From: Mayamaea pseudoterrestris
Lineage: Eukaryota > Bacillariophyta > Bacillariophyceae > Sellaphorales > Sellaphoraceae
NCBI GenBank assembly: GCA_027923505.1
Contig: BROI01000035.1
Location: forward strand, 1-64,000
DNA length: 64,000 nt
Reading direction: 5' to 3'
Shown: in pieces, positions 32,306 to 42,541 of the stretch
Layout: the number at the start of each line of letters is the position of its first letter
Position numbering within the stretch: the first letter of the stretch is position 1
Notes under the pieces: model-generated
The model's database searches: none
What the model saw: only the letters and a program-made list of their open reading frames with translations
What the model was told of the DNA's origin: nothing
Position numbers and translations under genes: made by a program

Positions 32306-33484
32306 CTATTGCTTATCAATAAATGACAAGTCATCTGGATTCTTCCATTCGTCATCATCTATTATAACCGCACTACCATTACTAAGTGGCACAAACGCCT
32401 TGACCCAATCATCTTGCTGCATCTCCGACATGGCAGCGTAATACTTGCTCATGCGATGCGAGTTGAGTGCACCTGGCAGCCACATGTATGGCATGGCGTA
32501 CCATCCAAATGGCACGCCCGCTAAGTTTAAGGAAGAGTCGCCGTAGTGCCGATAGTATGCCACCGGTGCAGTGCTACTGTTTGATGGCCACCAATAGGAG
32601 CTCCAGGTATCATTTTTGACCGTTTCGTACAACTGAATGGTATGTCCAGCGTGGTAGTAAAGCTCAGGCAGTCGCGCCACCAAATCCCAGCCCAAGACGA
32701 CGCGCCAGATAGATAGTGACCGTATGAGGGGATTATTGTGAATGTAATCCTTGTAAGCGGCATTTCCAATTCGTGGACATCCAAAGTTGATGGATGTGAT
32801 AGTGTTTGGAAAGTACTGACTGGAATGCAAGGTGAGCGCTACAGCCGTCAAGGCGCTGTTAGCGGCGCCCAGCGAATGTCCGGTCACGTAAAGCTTCTTC
32901 TTTGTCCGTCTCATCCAAGTTGCTTGCGACTCGTATAACTGCTCAAGTTTGCAACAAACGGCATCGTAAAGTCCGTCACTAAAGACTGCTTGATTGAAGC
33001 CAGCATGAACTTTAACATCGGCATGGTTCGGCAGCGTGTGATTCGTGTCACCAAATGGTGTTTGTAATAAATGGACATCCGTCAGCGAGGATTCTAAATC
33101 GTCCGTTCCAGCAAAGACAACGGCAACGTAGGTCTTGGATGAAACAATCATGACTTGCGTCGATGATTCCGTCGCGCTAGCGTTGCCGCCTCTGTGCGAA
33201 TACCAGTGACACTCAACTCCATAGGCGGAATAGTCGGCGTTGATCATGGGACACACCAAGTCGTCATCGACGAATCTGTGAAATTTGTAGATAAGAGACG
33301 ATAGCCTGGCCATTTCCGTCGTTTCTCGGAGTGAAGGAAAGGAATTGGACAAGGAGATGGTTGAAGATGATTGGTGTCGAAGTGGCTGGAGCGTTGGAAC
33401 AACTTGAATTTGCTGACACCTGCCATGGTAAACGAAACCATTTGCTAGTAACAAAATGTAGCACACCCACGACCGCCTTTTCAT
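32306..33484 (-). CDS. Secreted class-3 lipase
   Basis: Triacylglycerol-lipase-like alpha/beta hydrolase of the fungal lipase family. 392 aa, intronless. The start MKRRSWVCYILLLANGFVYHG is a signal peptide without an ASAF junction, so secretory or vacuolar location is likely. The nucleophile Ser lies in LYVTGHSLGAANSALTAVAL (GHSLG), with the preceding strand and oxyanion-hole region at VAVVFAGTDDLESSLTDVHL. After INFGCPRIGNAAYKDYI, the catalytic Asp is in VVLGWDLVARLPE, and His is probably in YYHAGHTIQLYE. It may act on storage or membrane lipids. It is divergent from the MIT-domain gene, with 427 bp between starts. Confidence 0.88.
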   Translation of the reverse strand: MKRRSWVCYILLLANGFVYHGRCQQIQVVPTLQPLRHQSSSTISLSNSFPSLRETTEMARLSSLIYKFHRFVDDDLVCPMINADYSAYGVECHWYSHRGGNASATESSTQVMIVSSKTYVAVVFAGTDDLESSLTDVHLLQTPFGDTNHTLPNHADVKVHAGFNQAVFSDGLYDAVCCKLEQLYESQATWMRRTKKKLYVTGHSLGAANSALTAVALTLHSSQYFPNTITSINFGCPRIGNAAYKDYIHNNPLIRSLSIWRVVLGWDLVARLPELYYHAGHTIQLYETVKNDTWSSYWWPSNSSTAPVAYYRHYGDSSLNLAGVPFGWYAMPYMWLPGALNSHRMSKYYAAMSEMQQDDWVKAFVPLSNGSAVIIDDDEWKNPDDLSFIDKQ

Positions 33485-33911
33485 ATTTGATGCTCAGAAC
33501 CGAAGTAGCTGCCGAGGTGATGATAGTTGCTAGTTGTAAGTAGAGTGTGAAGGTGTGGAGTATTGCTTTCCGCAAGCGCTCGACGAAAGCTTCATGGAAG
33601 GCATCATGAACAGGGAAAACTAGTATCGATTTAAGTGTACGCAAATGGGCGTGACCATGACGCTTTTTCATGAGCGCATACGTAGCTTTCAGTATTCACA
33701 GTCACAACAAAAAACGGCACTTGGAAACTGTCAAACTGTCCCGCTAAGACATGTCACGCATCTCGTAGCGTCCCCAACAACAAAATCGGACCATCACGAT
33801 GGTTGCGACTGCATAAATTCCCTTGTGCTCTGAATCATATTGACGCAACTGCTCCAGACTGCTCTTGCTTTGTCTAAAAGAGAAAAATTAACACGATAAC
33901 AAAGCCGCGCT
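33485..33911. other. Divergent intergenic region, lipase / MIT protein
   Basis: 427 bp between two starts. Short frames only. No repeat or RNA gene that I can support. Confidence 0.4.
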
Positions 33912-36011
33912 ATGGAACTTCCATTTGCAGTTGATTACTCTGCCGCGTCAACACCATTGAAACCTACTCCTTCGCAGCCAGCTTTAGCTTCCAAATCCCA
34001 TGCGACGGCAGAATCATTCTCTACAGATGACGACGATTCTCTCGTCATTGCGTCCTCGCAAGGAAGTTTGATGCCGTCTGAAGCTACTTTTGATTACAAA
34101 CCGGGTCTTTCAAAGAACACTGAATCAACCTCGCCGTTTTCTGTAGACTCGCAAATTATCAGATTGAATGCGCCACATCAAATCTACAACCAAAATGATC
34201 ATGACGAGGATGGATTTAATCAACTGTTGTCACAATTTGGTGTTGCTGGTCCGTCGCAAGCGGAGGAAGCTGAGTTTACCTATGTGACAGTAGGCCAAGC
34301 GGAGGACGATGACATGGTGTTGGCTGGAGACGATGATGGTTTGGAGAGAGACGATGAAAATTTGTCCAAGGCGCCATGTCGGAAAGAAAGCGAAGGCGTA
34401 CTAGCATTGTTATTGACTGGTCCAGTGAATCGAGAGGCAGATGCGCTTTTAAACGTGACCGAGCAAGCGAGTCGAGCCGTAGAAGAAGCTGCTGAAGCGA
34501 AGAAGCAAGGCAACTTGCAGCACGCCCTCGACGCTCATACATTGGCGGCGAATTTGTTCAAACAAGCTGCCACTGCTGTCAAGGATAAAGATGGTACGTA
34601 ATCACGATGGATTTTTTACTGTGATGCCGTAACGAGAAATTGGCGGATGGTTGAGGATACACAACAACATACGCCTCACCCTGCTCCTTGTTGAAATACA
34701 GTCGCCTTGGCACATTCACTTCTACTTTTGAGTCAAACGCATGCAAAGGCTGGCTTGGCACTTAAGCGAATTGTCAAACTGCATCCCAGCAACATTGTAA
34801 GAGACATGCGAGATCAATGGCTGCCAACCACGACAATTTCTGACAATACGCAAAAGGACAGACTACGGGCGACAGTCCGTGGTGCTCTCGACAATCGACC
34901 ACATCAAGCGGACATTAGCAACTCGACGTTTCTAGGATGGGCACCTGCGAAAGAATTAGAGACTGATCCCCCTACCGCATCATCCCTTCCAGTGAAAGGC
35001 CAGGAACAACATCAAGATTCGACTACTAGTACGAACCCTGTGGATGAAATGATGCAACTTGAAAAAGAGCTTAACTCGATGGACATGGCCTTATCCATGT
35101 GCAACTCGATTGCTTCGCTAGATGTCCGGACTCAGAGTCGCTTGAAACATTCCATGATAGACGGGTCCTTCATGGTGGTGCAGCCCGATTCAAACGCGAA
35201 CGTGTGCAGCACCTCGCACCAAACCACACCGCCACGCGAGACGTACGGCGCAACTACTGGGACTACCAATGCTCGGGCTAGAGCAAATCGAGTGCAAACT
35301 ATACTTGATGCGACGACAACGGCAGCACGCCCATTAGTTGCTCCGGCACCGTTGCAGCAATCAGCGACTGGTAGATCGATGCAGTTAAACAATCAAAACG
35401 GCAGTGGTCTTGAAAGCAGCTGGTTGGGCTCGAACGCGTCACACATGCTCGCGTCGTCCATAATTTCAATGGGAACATCTGTCGGCGGACGAAACCACAT
35501 ATCTTCCCCTGGGTCGGCTAATAGCAAGCAGCTACTTCGCCTCATGGACTCTTTGAAGACTCTTGGTGACGAGAATGCAGCGCTTTTGAGGGAAGTTCAA
35601 GATGCCGAGAAGGCGAGAAAGGAAGCATATGCCGCTAAGGAACAAATGAGACGGTTTAAGAATGAGTACGCGAAGAAATTTGGGGCATTAAAGGAGGCGC
35701 TAGAGAATGTCAGAAAGAATCATGCTGCCAACGCCGACGCTTCCAATCCAGTGCTTGACAGCGAGTTTATAAGGACTTCAGGATACGTACAAGAGCAAGA
35801 GCAGCGTATCAGGAAGCTCACAGACGAACTTGCCAAAGAGAAGGACGATAATAAGAAGAAAGATGCTACGCTGCGCAAGTACGAAACTTTTTATCGAGAA
35901 GTGAAAATGAGGAGCGCTCAGAAGGCGGCGCAGCGGCAAAAAGAGACTGCTCAGCAACAAAGACAGCTTCCACCGGCCTATCGACCTGTCAGGAAAGAGA
36001 TGCATAAATAG
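33912..36011 (+). CDS. MIT-domain/coiled-coil protein, NRBF2/Atg38-like (2 exons)
   Basis: Exons 33912..34593 and 34702..36011, 663 aa. The acidic N-terminal ~150 residues are disordered. A helical hairpin of MIT type follows: ASRAVEEAAEAKKQGNLQHA, LDAHTLAANLFKQAATAVKD, and across the intron VALAHSLLLLSQTHAKAGLA, then LKRIVKLHPSN. This resembles the N-terminal MIT of NRBF2/Atg38, the autophagy-specific subunit of class III PI3-kinase. A Thr/Ala/Gln-rich middle leads to a long coiled coil (about residues 525-640: LRLMDSLKTLGDENAALLRE … EQRIRKLTDELAKEKDDNKK). That layout, MIT then coiled coil, is again as in NRBF2, but the protein is about twice as long. The assignment to this family is inference. 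VPS4-type or spastin-like MIT proteins are alternatives. Confidence 0.6.
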
Positions 36012-36186
36012 ACTTGTCTGCGGTTAAGGTATAACGAGTAGAGTAACAGTCACTACACTATGTGCTATATTCTTCATTGCTGAGGCAACATTGGTGAATT
36101 ATGTCGCCTTCTCCAATCACGGATTAGTTATGAAATTATACTTTTTGCACTAAATATGGCGCCCTTAGAATTGTCAAGCCCATGAC

Positions 36187-38461
36187 TCACATGAATGAAT
36201 CAAACTCATCATCTTCGTCGTCCACAATCTCTTCCATCTGCTCGATTGACTTCCTTGCTCGTTTCTTTTTCAGAAGAACGTGCACAAGGCCGGTATTTAT
36301 AGCGTCTAGCAATGTATCACACTGAATCCACTCAACGCCACTCATAATCGATGATTTAATACCCTTCTTGGGCCATTTTCGAAAGTTGCCATCCTTGGGG
36401 GTTACCACGCGAGAAAATCCCATTCGGCGAGCTTCTTCCACACGCTTCTCGAGTGACCCGACAGCGCGAAGCTCACCCAAAAGTCCAATCTCGCCTACAA
36501 ATGCAGTGTCCGATCGTACAGCAATGTTTGACAGACTGCTTACGATAGCGACGGCAACCGCCAAATCAGCGGCATTTCCCTCTCCTCGATCGAGCCGCAT
36601 TCGTCCAACGACGTTGATGTAAACATCTTGTCGGGACATGAAGATGCCGCATCGCTTTTGTAAAACTCCTAGTAACAGTAATAATCTCGATGTTGCTACC
36701 CCATCGCAGGTTCTCCTGCCAAAGCCACTTCCCCCGCTGGCGGCCGTGACCAGCGCCTGCACTTCGATGGCAATGGCTATCATGCGATAACGCAAACGTT
36801 GGGAACAGTGAATGGTGGTCAACAAGAAACTAACTGGCCACATCCATTATTTAACTTACCGCGTCGCCCTTCCAATGCAATCGCCGTGGCAGATCCGTCC
36901 ATGTCTTCCTGCGTTGCACGATGCGCCAGAAAGAGTGACGAGGGATCGGACACTGGTAAAAGTCGCCCTCTTGTCATTTCGTAAACACCAATTTCGTCCG
37001 AGCTTCCAAAGCGATTCTTGGAGGCTCGCAAGATTCGAACGGTGCTCATGGGACCGCCATTAGAAGGTCCTTCTAAGTACAAAACGCAATCAACCATGTG
37101 CTCGACAGTTCGTGGACCGGCAACACCACCTGACTTTGTCACATGACCGACTAACACAATGGGAACCATGCAAGATTTGGCCAGCCGGAGAAACAGACTT
37201 ACACATTCCCGCACTTGCGTAATACCTCCCGCTGCTGATGCGCCACCGGCGTTGCATACCATGGTTTGAATTGAGTCAATCACGAGTAGCGAAGGTGGTC
37301 GCTGTCTTTGTAAAATCTCCGCATCAAGCTGCTGCAATTTATTTAAATCGTTTCCAGCGGCACATGCTTGATAGACCATGTGACAAAGTGAATCTGCGTG
37401 AGTTTCACTCAGCAAGTAAAGCTCTGGAGCCTCAATTCCCAATCGCATTGCCCGTGAGGCAATCTGTGGACCGAATGGACGATGATGTGAGAGATGAGTA
37501 CGACTTGACACGTGCAAGGCGGATTATGCAGTATGCTTACCTGATCCTGCGTCTCTTCTCCACTGATATACCACACTGGGCCTGGCCCTTGTGTCGTCTG
37601 TGCTGCAGTGATTGGTCCCATGCCAATTCCTGGCAAAGGTGCACACTCGGCGGCAATACTACCAGCCAGTTGCAAGAGGAGCGTACTCTTGCCCACACCA
37701 GGTTCTCCTCCCATGAGTGTCAAACTTGCCGGCATGATGCCTCCGCCGAGCACATTGTTGAGTTCCTGGTCGTCTGGTACCTGAAGCTGCTCACGCGACT
37801 TAGTATTTGCGCTGGAATGAATAACATTCAAAAGTCGCGTCGGCACATTCAAGCCAGCTCCTGGCGTCCCATCCAACCAAGAGTTTCCATTGTTCGATGA
37901 TCGTCCAAACGATCCATTCATTGGTGATGTGGCAGGCCGACCGCTCATGGCACCTAATTGCATCATTCCGTCCGCTTGCCTAGAAACAAATTGCTCCTCC
38001 AGTGTATTCCACTCCTTGCAAGTTGGACAGCGTCCCATCCACTTGACATATTCGCTCGCACAATTGCTGCATACGTGGATACTTGCCGTCCCAGAAGAAG
38101 ATCTGCCCATGGCCTTGCGCTGGGAAGGACTGGATCGACCAGAATTTAAACCATACGCCATGGTGGATGCCTTAAAGTTGGCAACATCAACATTTGGTAT
38201 TTCGTCGTATCCATCATCAGCGTCATCATCATCCTCTTCGTCTTCGTCATCTTCGTTACTTCGTGCACGGAGTTTCAAAGTTTGTAATTGTCTGGAACAA
38301 TCAAGGGGAGCCGTGGAGAATGAATTCCTCGAATGATGAGTTTTGGTGTTCAAAGCGAAGTCGAACGATGACGACGGCCTCGCATGAGACGTCACCCATG
38401 CCGAAACTACTATTGCATTGAATGGTAAAGTCACGAACGCAGCAGTGGTCAATGTTACCAT
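36187..38461 (-). CDS. RADA: RadA/Sms recombination ATPase, plastid-targeted (3 exons)
   Basis: Bacterial-type RadA that promotes branch migration in homologous recombination. Exons 38461..37541, 37463..36860 and 36776..36187, 704 aa. The start at ATG 38461 gives MVTLTTAAFVTLPFNAIVVS then A|W, a signal peptide with Trp at +1 followed by a Ser/Arg-rich transit peptide, so plastid. The frame upstream (to 38638) lacks an ATG. The C4 zinc finger is CSNCASEYVKWMGRCPTCKE. Walker A is GGEPGVGKSTLLLQLA, Walker B SLLVIDSIQTM, and the RadA KNRFG motif is in ASKNRFGSSDEIGVYEMT. The C-terminal Lon-protease-like domain has RLDRGEGNAADLAVAVAIVS and FVGEIGLLGELRAV. An acidic repeat (EDDEDEEDDDDADDGYDE) near residue 75 is species-specific. 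Introns are 77 and 83 nt. Confidence 0.9.
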
Positions 38462-38642
38462 GGGATACTTGAATTGTTGCCAATTCTTTCGAAAATCCGA
38501 GACAGTTTTGATCTGTGAAGATTTGTCATACTGCGCGTAGCTTATTGCACAAGGACCAAATGAGTATATTATAGATAAGGGTTTTCTCGGAAGTTTGTTG
38601 CAGTTAGTGCACACTATCACGAAAGTGCTAAATGTCAATTAA

Positions 38643-38806
38643 TGTCAATTACGTCACAAGGCAATAGTGCGAAACGAGTGCCAGTGTCAATTACGTCATA
38701 AGGCTTTATTACGAAACGAGTGCCAGTGTCAATTACGTCATATAAGACTGCAGTACGAAACGAGTGCCATTGTCAATTACGTCACAAGGGGCAATAGTTC
38801 GAAACA
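38643..38806. repeat. 42-44 bp tandem repeat, second block, in a divergent promoter
   Basis: The core cgaaacgagtgccagtg begins at 38670 and 38712. A one-base variant begins at 38756 and a truncated copy at 38800 (spacings 42, 44, 44). A half unit lies before the first. Each core is followed by tcaattacgtca (CRE-like TTACGTCA), then caaggcaat or a variant. Core, spacing and the caaggcaat end match the block at 7243-7452. Only the ~7 bases before CGTCA differ (tcaatta here, aaaactg there). It lies between the RadA (38461, minus) and ACAD10-like (39029, plus) starts. Confidence 0.85.
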
Positions 38807-38966
38807 TGATCAGGGCACCCTTTCAAAAGAATTGGTTCATCGGTTCATTATCGTCGTCCTTTGGGACAGTTCCGTCCTGTCAAGCTGCAAGTAGATCCGG
38901 CAGACGAGGTTGATATTTAAGTAGCGTTCAGGCTTTTTGGACGCTATCGCTTGTTGGTTGCCCGGT

Positions 38967-39006
38967 CGTTCGTTCGTTCGTTCGCTCGCTCGTTCGCTCG
39001 TTCGTT
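38967..39006. repeat. CGTT/CGCT tetranucleotide microsatellite
   Basis: About ten tandem four-base units (cgttcgttcgttcgctcgct…) ending 22 bp before the ATG of the ACAD10-like gene, so in its 5' UTR or core promoter. Length is likely variable between strains. Confidence 0.8.
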
Positions 39007-39028
39007 ACGACCATCACCATCATCCATC

Positions 39029-40318
39029 ATGACAACGCACGTGCCAATGGCGAAACAGCAAGGTCAAGGTACAACTCCTGTGAGGGAAATCATTCGAATT
39101 GATACATTGGCTTCCTGGATGTCGAATCAGCCAGAGCTGCGACTCATTTTCTTATTCAATAATCTCGCAACCGATGACATTGAGCTTCGACAGTTTGGTT
39201 TTGGTCAATCGAATCCAACCTATTTGGTCTCCGTTCGTCGACTTGATCACAAGATGGAGGAGCCTCATTACATCAATCTTGTACTACGCAAGAAGCCTAG
39301 ACATGTCGCCCACAGAACAGCTCACCAACTTGACCGAGAGTTCAAAGTTCTGTCGGCTCTAACCAATCACAACAAATCACACCCAAACCGCACCGTTCCA
39401 ATCCCTCAAGTCTACGCATACTGCAACGACTTGAACGTTATTGGAACAGAGTTTTACGTTATGGAGTATATGCATGGACGAATATTTACCAATCCGGCCT
39501 TGCCAAACGTCCAAGATGCAAGTCACCGCCACGCGTGCTATCAAGACGCTGTTCGAGTGCTTGCGAATTTACATTCTGTCAATTACACGGCTGTTGGACT
39601 GGAGAATTACGGAAGACCATCTCGCTATGTTGAGCGTCAGCTGCAGCGACTGCTTGCAGTGAGTCAAAGGCAGGCAGAGCTGCTCGCGGAGAACAACGGC
39701 CGTGGTAGCGACGACAGACAGAACAACTACCAAATATTGCAAGCACGCATTGAACAACTGGCTCATCAATTGTCTGCCTTGGCGCCATTTTGTCCCGACT
39801 CGACGACTCTTGTTCACGGCGACTACAAGATGGATAATCTTGTCTTTCATCCGACGGAACCAAAAGTTATCGCCGTCCTAGACTGGGAACTGAGTACACT
39901 TGGTGATCCGCTTTGCGATGTCGCTAATTTAAGCATGATGTATTTTATTTCGCATCGGTCGGTCGTAGGAATTACAGGAATACAAGGTCTCGCGAGTCCG
40001 GAACGTAGGGGCATTTTAAAGCGCGGCGAGCTACTCGAATTGTACATGCAACAACGCCATGGCATCGGCAGTAGCAGCATCACACTGGACGTTGCTCAAG
40101 ACTGGGCGGGTTACTACTTGGCCGTTCTTTTCTTCAAAAACGCTGTCATCGTTCAAGGGGTGGCCCAACGATCCAAGCTTGGAGTAGCGACGAGCGCTGC
40201 GGCTGCAAAAGTAGCAGAGCTCCTGCCCATGACGTTGACGACGGGTCGAGAGTTGTTACAACGGTTTCCTCCGCTTGCTGCATCAAAAGGAGGCAGGCTG
40301 ACTCTAAGTCGACTTTAA
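39029..40318 (+). CDS. ACAD10/11-like aminoglycoside-phosphotransferase-fold kinase
   Basis: Stand-alone version of the APH domain that in animal and plant ACAD10/11 (IBR3) is fused to an acyl-CoA dehydrogenase. There it phosphorylates 4-hydroxyacyl-CoAs so that they can enter beta-oxidation. 429 aa from ATG 39029. Features: LRQFGFGQSNPTYLVSV (ATP loop), INLVLRKKPRHVAHRTAHQL (Lys-containing strand then helix), REFKVLSAL, PIPQVYAYCNDLNVIGTEFY, VMEYMHGRIF, the catalytic loop TTLVHGDYKMDNLVFHPTEP (HGD…N) and VIAVLDWELSTLGDPLCDVA (metal-binding Asp). No dehydrogenase domain follows. No targeting signal is clear. A 42-bp repeat block and a tetranucleotide repeat precede it. The substrate is inferred from the family. 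Confidence 0.85.
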   Translation: MTTHVPMAKQQGQGTTPVREIIRIDTLASWMSNQPELRLIFLFNNLATDDIELRQFGFGQSNPTYLVSVRRLDHKMEEPHYINLVLRKKPRHVAHRTAHQLDREFKVLSALTNHNKSHPNRTVPIPQVYAYCNDLNVIGTEFYVMEYMHGRIFTNPALPNVQDASHRHACYQDAVRVLANLHSVNYTAVGLENYGRPSRYVERQLQRLLAVSQRQAELLAENNGRGSDDRQNNYQILQARIEQLAHQLSALAPFCPDSTTLVHGDYKMDNLVFHPTEPKVIAVLDWELSTLGDPLCDVANLSMMYFISHRSVVGITGIQGLASPERRGILKRGELLELYMQQRHGIGSSSITLDVAQDWAGYYLAVLFFKNAVIVQGVAQRSKLGVATSAAAAKVAELLPMTLTTGRELLQRFPPLAASKGGRLTLSRL

Positions 40319-40430
40319 TAGTACAGCAACAAGGAGTACGGAGTACGGAATACGGTAGATGTTTATGATGCTGCAATAGCCGACCGATACGGTGTGGTCA
40401 TATTGCCCATACTAAAAAACCATTGCTTGA

Positions 40431-41429
40431 CTACGCAAACACAATATGTGGCCACTCCTTGTGTAATATTATGACATTTTCTGGCGTCAAGTCGCTTCGA
40501 AACCATTGGAGCGACATACTCGAGCGACGTACAAAGTGCATGAGTGCAGCCTGCGGAATAGGTTGGACTCGCCTATGGTGTCTACCGGTAGAACCGACTG
40601 AGTCTGGCATCAAGACGCAATACCGACAATTCTTTACGGAGACTCGTTGCAGCTTGTCGCCGAATCGCTGCAACATGTGCATGGGAGCAGTACTGTCTTC
40701 ATCATTGTCACCGTTCTGACAACACATTCGATCGACAAGGCCCTGTCGATGCGCGTGAAACATAGAATGGTCCATGTGAATTTCAGTCAAATCAGGTGAA
40801 TGCGGAAGCAATAATCCCAGCAAAGGTACTGACATGCGTTGATGCGTCCACTGCAGCACTTTCAAATTGCAGCAGCAATTGGATAGAGTCACAGGTGGCG
40901 GTTGACAGTGGGATAAATTCAAACTTTCTAGGTCGGGAAGGCACGCCAGGAGAGTCTCCAATACTCCAGTTTCAATGTAGATTGTCGTACAGTTAGCTTT
41001 CGCTGGTGACATGTCGAGATGTCTGACATTTTTGACGCTCATAGCGCTGGTATCAATACGAATGTTGTCGTACTCGAGGTGATTGCCATTGCACCTGACC
41101 GTGATTTCGGATAGTCGATCCGGTTGCTGGATCACGAGTCGATGAAGCTTCCGAAACAACCCTTGCTCATTCAAATTGTTTATGCAGGTTAACATGCTCT
41201 CTATCGACCCAGATACGCATCTAATGTATGCAGATCGAAGCTGAGAAAGCGAGGAATGTTGGCAGTCATCTCGCAGCATTTGACAAACAGGAGCAACGTC
41301 GGCAAGATCATCAATGTCCAAATGGCTGAATATTAGTATGCGAAGCTCTTCTGGGAGGTTCATATTGTCTCGCTCGATGTGGCCTGGTCTTTGGAAGCAG
41401 TAGTGTGGAGGTGCATGCACTTGGCTCAT
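40431..41429 (-). CDS. F-box/leucine-rich-repeat-like protein
   Basis: 332 aa from ATG 41429, no intron. Residues ~23-60 (MNLPEELRILIFSHLDIDDL then ADVAPVCQMLRDDC) match an F-box, which would bind Skp1 in an SCF ubiquitin ligase. Irregular leucine-rich repeats follow: KNVRHLDMSPAKANCTTIYI, LPDLESLNLSHCQPPPVTLS, NLKVLQWTHQRMSVPLLGLL and SPDLTEIHMDHSMFHAHRQG. The substrate is unknown. It is divergent from the elongase gene, with 200 bp between starts. Confidence 0.7.
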   Translation of the reverse strand: MSQVHAPPHYCFQRPGHIERDNMNLPEELRILIFSHLDIDDLADVAPVCQMLRDDCQHSSLSQLRSAYIRCVSGSIESMLTCINNLNEQGLFRKLHRLVIQQPDRLSEITVRCNGNHLEYDNIRIDTSAMSVKNVRHLDMSPAKANCTTIYIETGVLETLLACLPDLESLNLSHCQPPPVTLSNCCCNLKVLQWTHQRMSVPLLGLLLPHSPDLTEIHMDHSMFHAHRQGLVDRMCCQNGDNDEDSTAPMHMLQRFGDKLQRVSVKNCRYCVLMPDSVGSTGRHHRRVQPIPQAALMHFVRRSSMSLQWFRSDLTPENVIILHKEWPHIVFA

Positions 41430-41629
41430 GGTAAAGATTCCAATTTGAAACGACAACGGATTTTAATTAACCGCTGCGACACGTGTGACTCGCGGTCACT
41501 GACGCATGATGACCACATCCATGCCCTCGCGCATTTTTTCTTCTCTTTCTTCATCAACCTGCCTCTGGTATTTATATTAAACAAACAGCAGGCGGCCGTT
41601 GCAGCATAGAAAGTATCCATTTCACTGCA

Positions 41630-42484
41630 ATGTTATCACTTTTGGCAAAGCGAGTCGCTACTTTGCGGGAAAGCAATGATGGTCATCCGCTAGCCACCAG
41701 CGTGTCCGACCTTTACCTGGCCTTTCCGTATGATCGCTTGCCATCCGACAACTCCCTCATTGCATTTGTCATGCGGCCAGAGGTGATGCTTCTTCTTATT
41801 GGCGTGTATATACTGTCAGAGAAGCCACTCAATAGACTTCGACGGACTCAATGGGGCACCACCTTTTGTAAAGGCCCGGTCTTTCGGATGCTCGTGGCCT
41901 TCCACAATCTGCAACTCGCAATATTTTCCTTTGCATGCGTATTCAACGTGTTGCCGCTCGTCTACAAGCATTATAGGCAATATGGTTTTATGGCAATATA
42001 TTGCGACAGAGATGGACTGCTTTGGCGCAGTGGATTTGGGGCATGGAGCATTCTCTTTTACCTATCAAAGTACTGGGAGTTTGTCGATACGTGGATACTT
42101 GTTCTCAAGGGCAAGGGCGCCAACTTTCTGCAAGTCTACCATCATTCGGGCATTGTCTTTGTCATGCATGGAGCGGTTGCCAGTCAAAGTTCCTGGCTGC
42201 TCATAGTTGTGCTGCTAAACGCAGCAATCCATACACTCATGTACACGTACTTTTGCATAAAGACAATTGCACCAAAACTAGAAATCAAGGCCGCCAAGTA
42301 CTTGACCATGGCGCAAATTGGGCAGTTCCTGCTTGGCATGGCGAGTACATACGGGGTATTATTCATGGGCAATTCTTGCGGCTCGATTAGTAGTCGATTC
42401 AGCTTGACCTGTCTACATGTGTATGGAATCGGATTAATCGCTCTGTTTGTTTCCTTTGCCAAACGAAAATACAAACAACAATAA
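41630..42484 (+). CDS. ELO-family fatty-acid elongase, PUFA type
   Basis: 3-ketoacyl-CoA synthase of microsomal elongation. 284 aa, intronless. The hallmark box is FLQVYHHSGIVFVMHGAV. Gln rather than His before VYHH marks the subfamily that elongates polyunsaturated acyl-CoAs (delta-5/delta-6 elongases). Other boxes: FYLSKYWEFVDTWILVLKGK (K-x2-E-x2-DT), NAAIHTLMYTYF and LTMAQIGQFLLGM (T-x2-Q-x2-Q). About seven TM helices. The C-terminal FAKRKYKQQ resembles a dilysine ER-retrieval signal. The stop is only 57 bp from the convergent CNX1 stop. Chain-length preference cannot be told. Confidence 0.9.
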   Translation: MLSLLAKRVATLRESNDGHPLATSVSDLYLAFPYDRLPSDNSLIAFVMRPEVMLLLIGVYILSEKPLNRLRRTQWGTTFCKGPVFRMLVAFHNLQLAIFSFACVFNVLPLVYKHYRQYGFMAIYCDRDGLLWRSGFGAWSILFYLSKYWEFVDTWILVLKGKGANFLQVYHHSGIVFVMHGAVASQSSWLLIVVLLNAAIHTLMYTYFCIKTIAPKLEIKAAKYLTMAQIGQFLLGMASTYGVLFMGNSCGSISSRFSLTCLHVYGIGLIALFVSFAKRKYKQQ

Positions 42485-42541
42485 CAGTACAGTAGTAATC
42501 GTATGTGTTGTCCAAAATTATTCAGACTTGTGTTAGTCGCT

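Noticed and set aside
37238-37900. 220-codon plus-strand frame over RadA
   Set aside because: Antisense to the RadA ATPase core and it crosses a RadA intron. Chance open frame.
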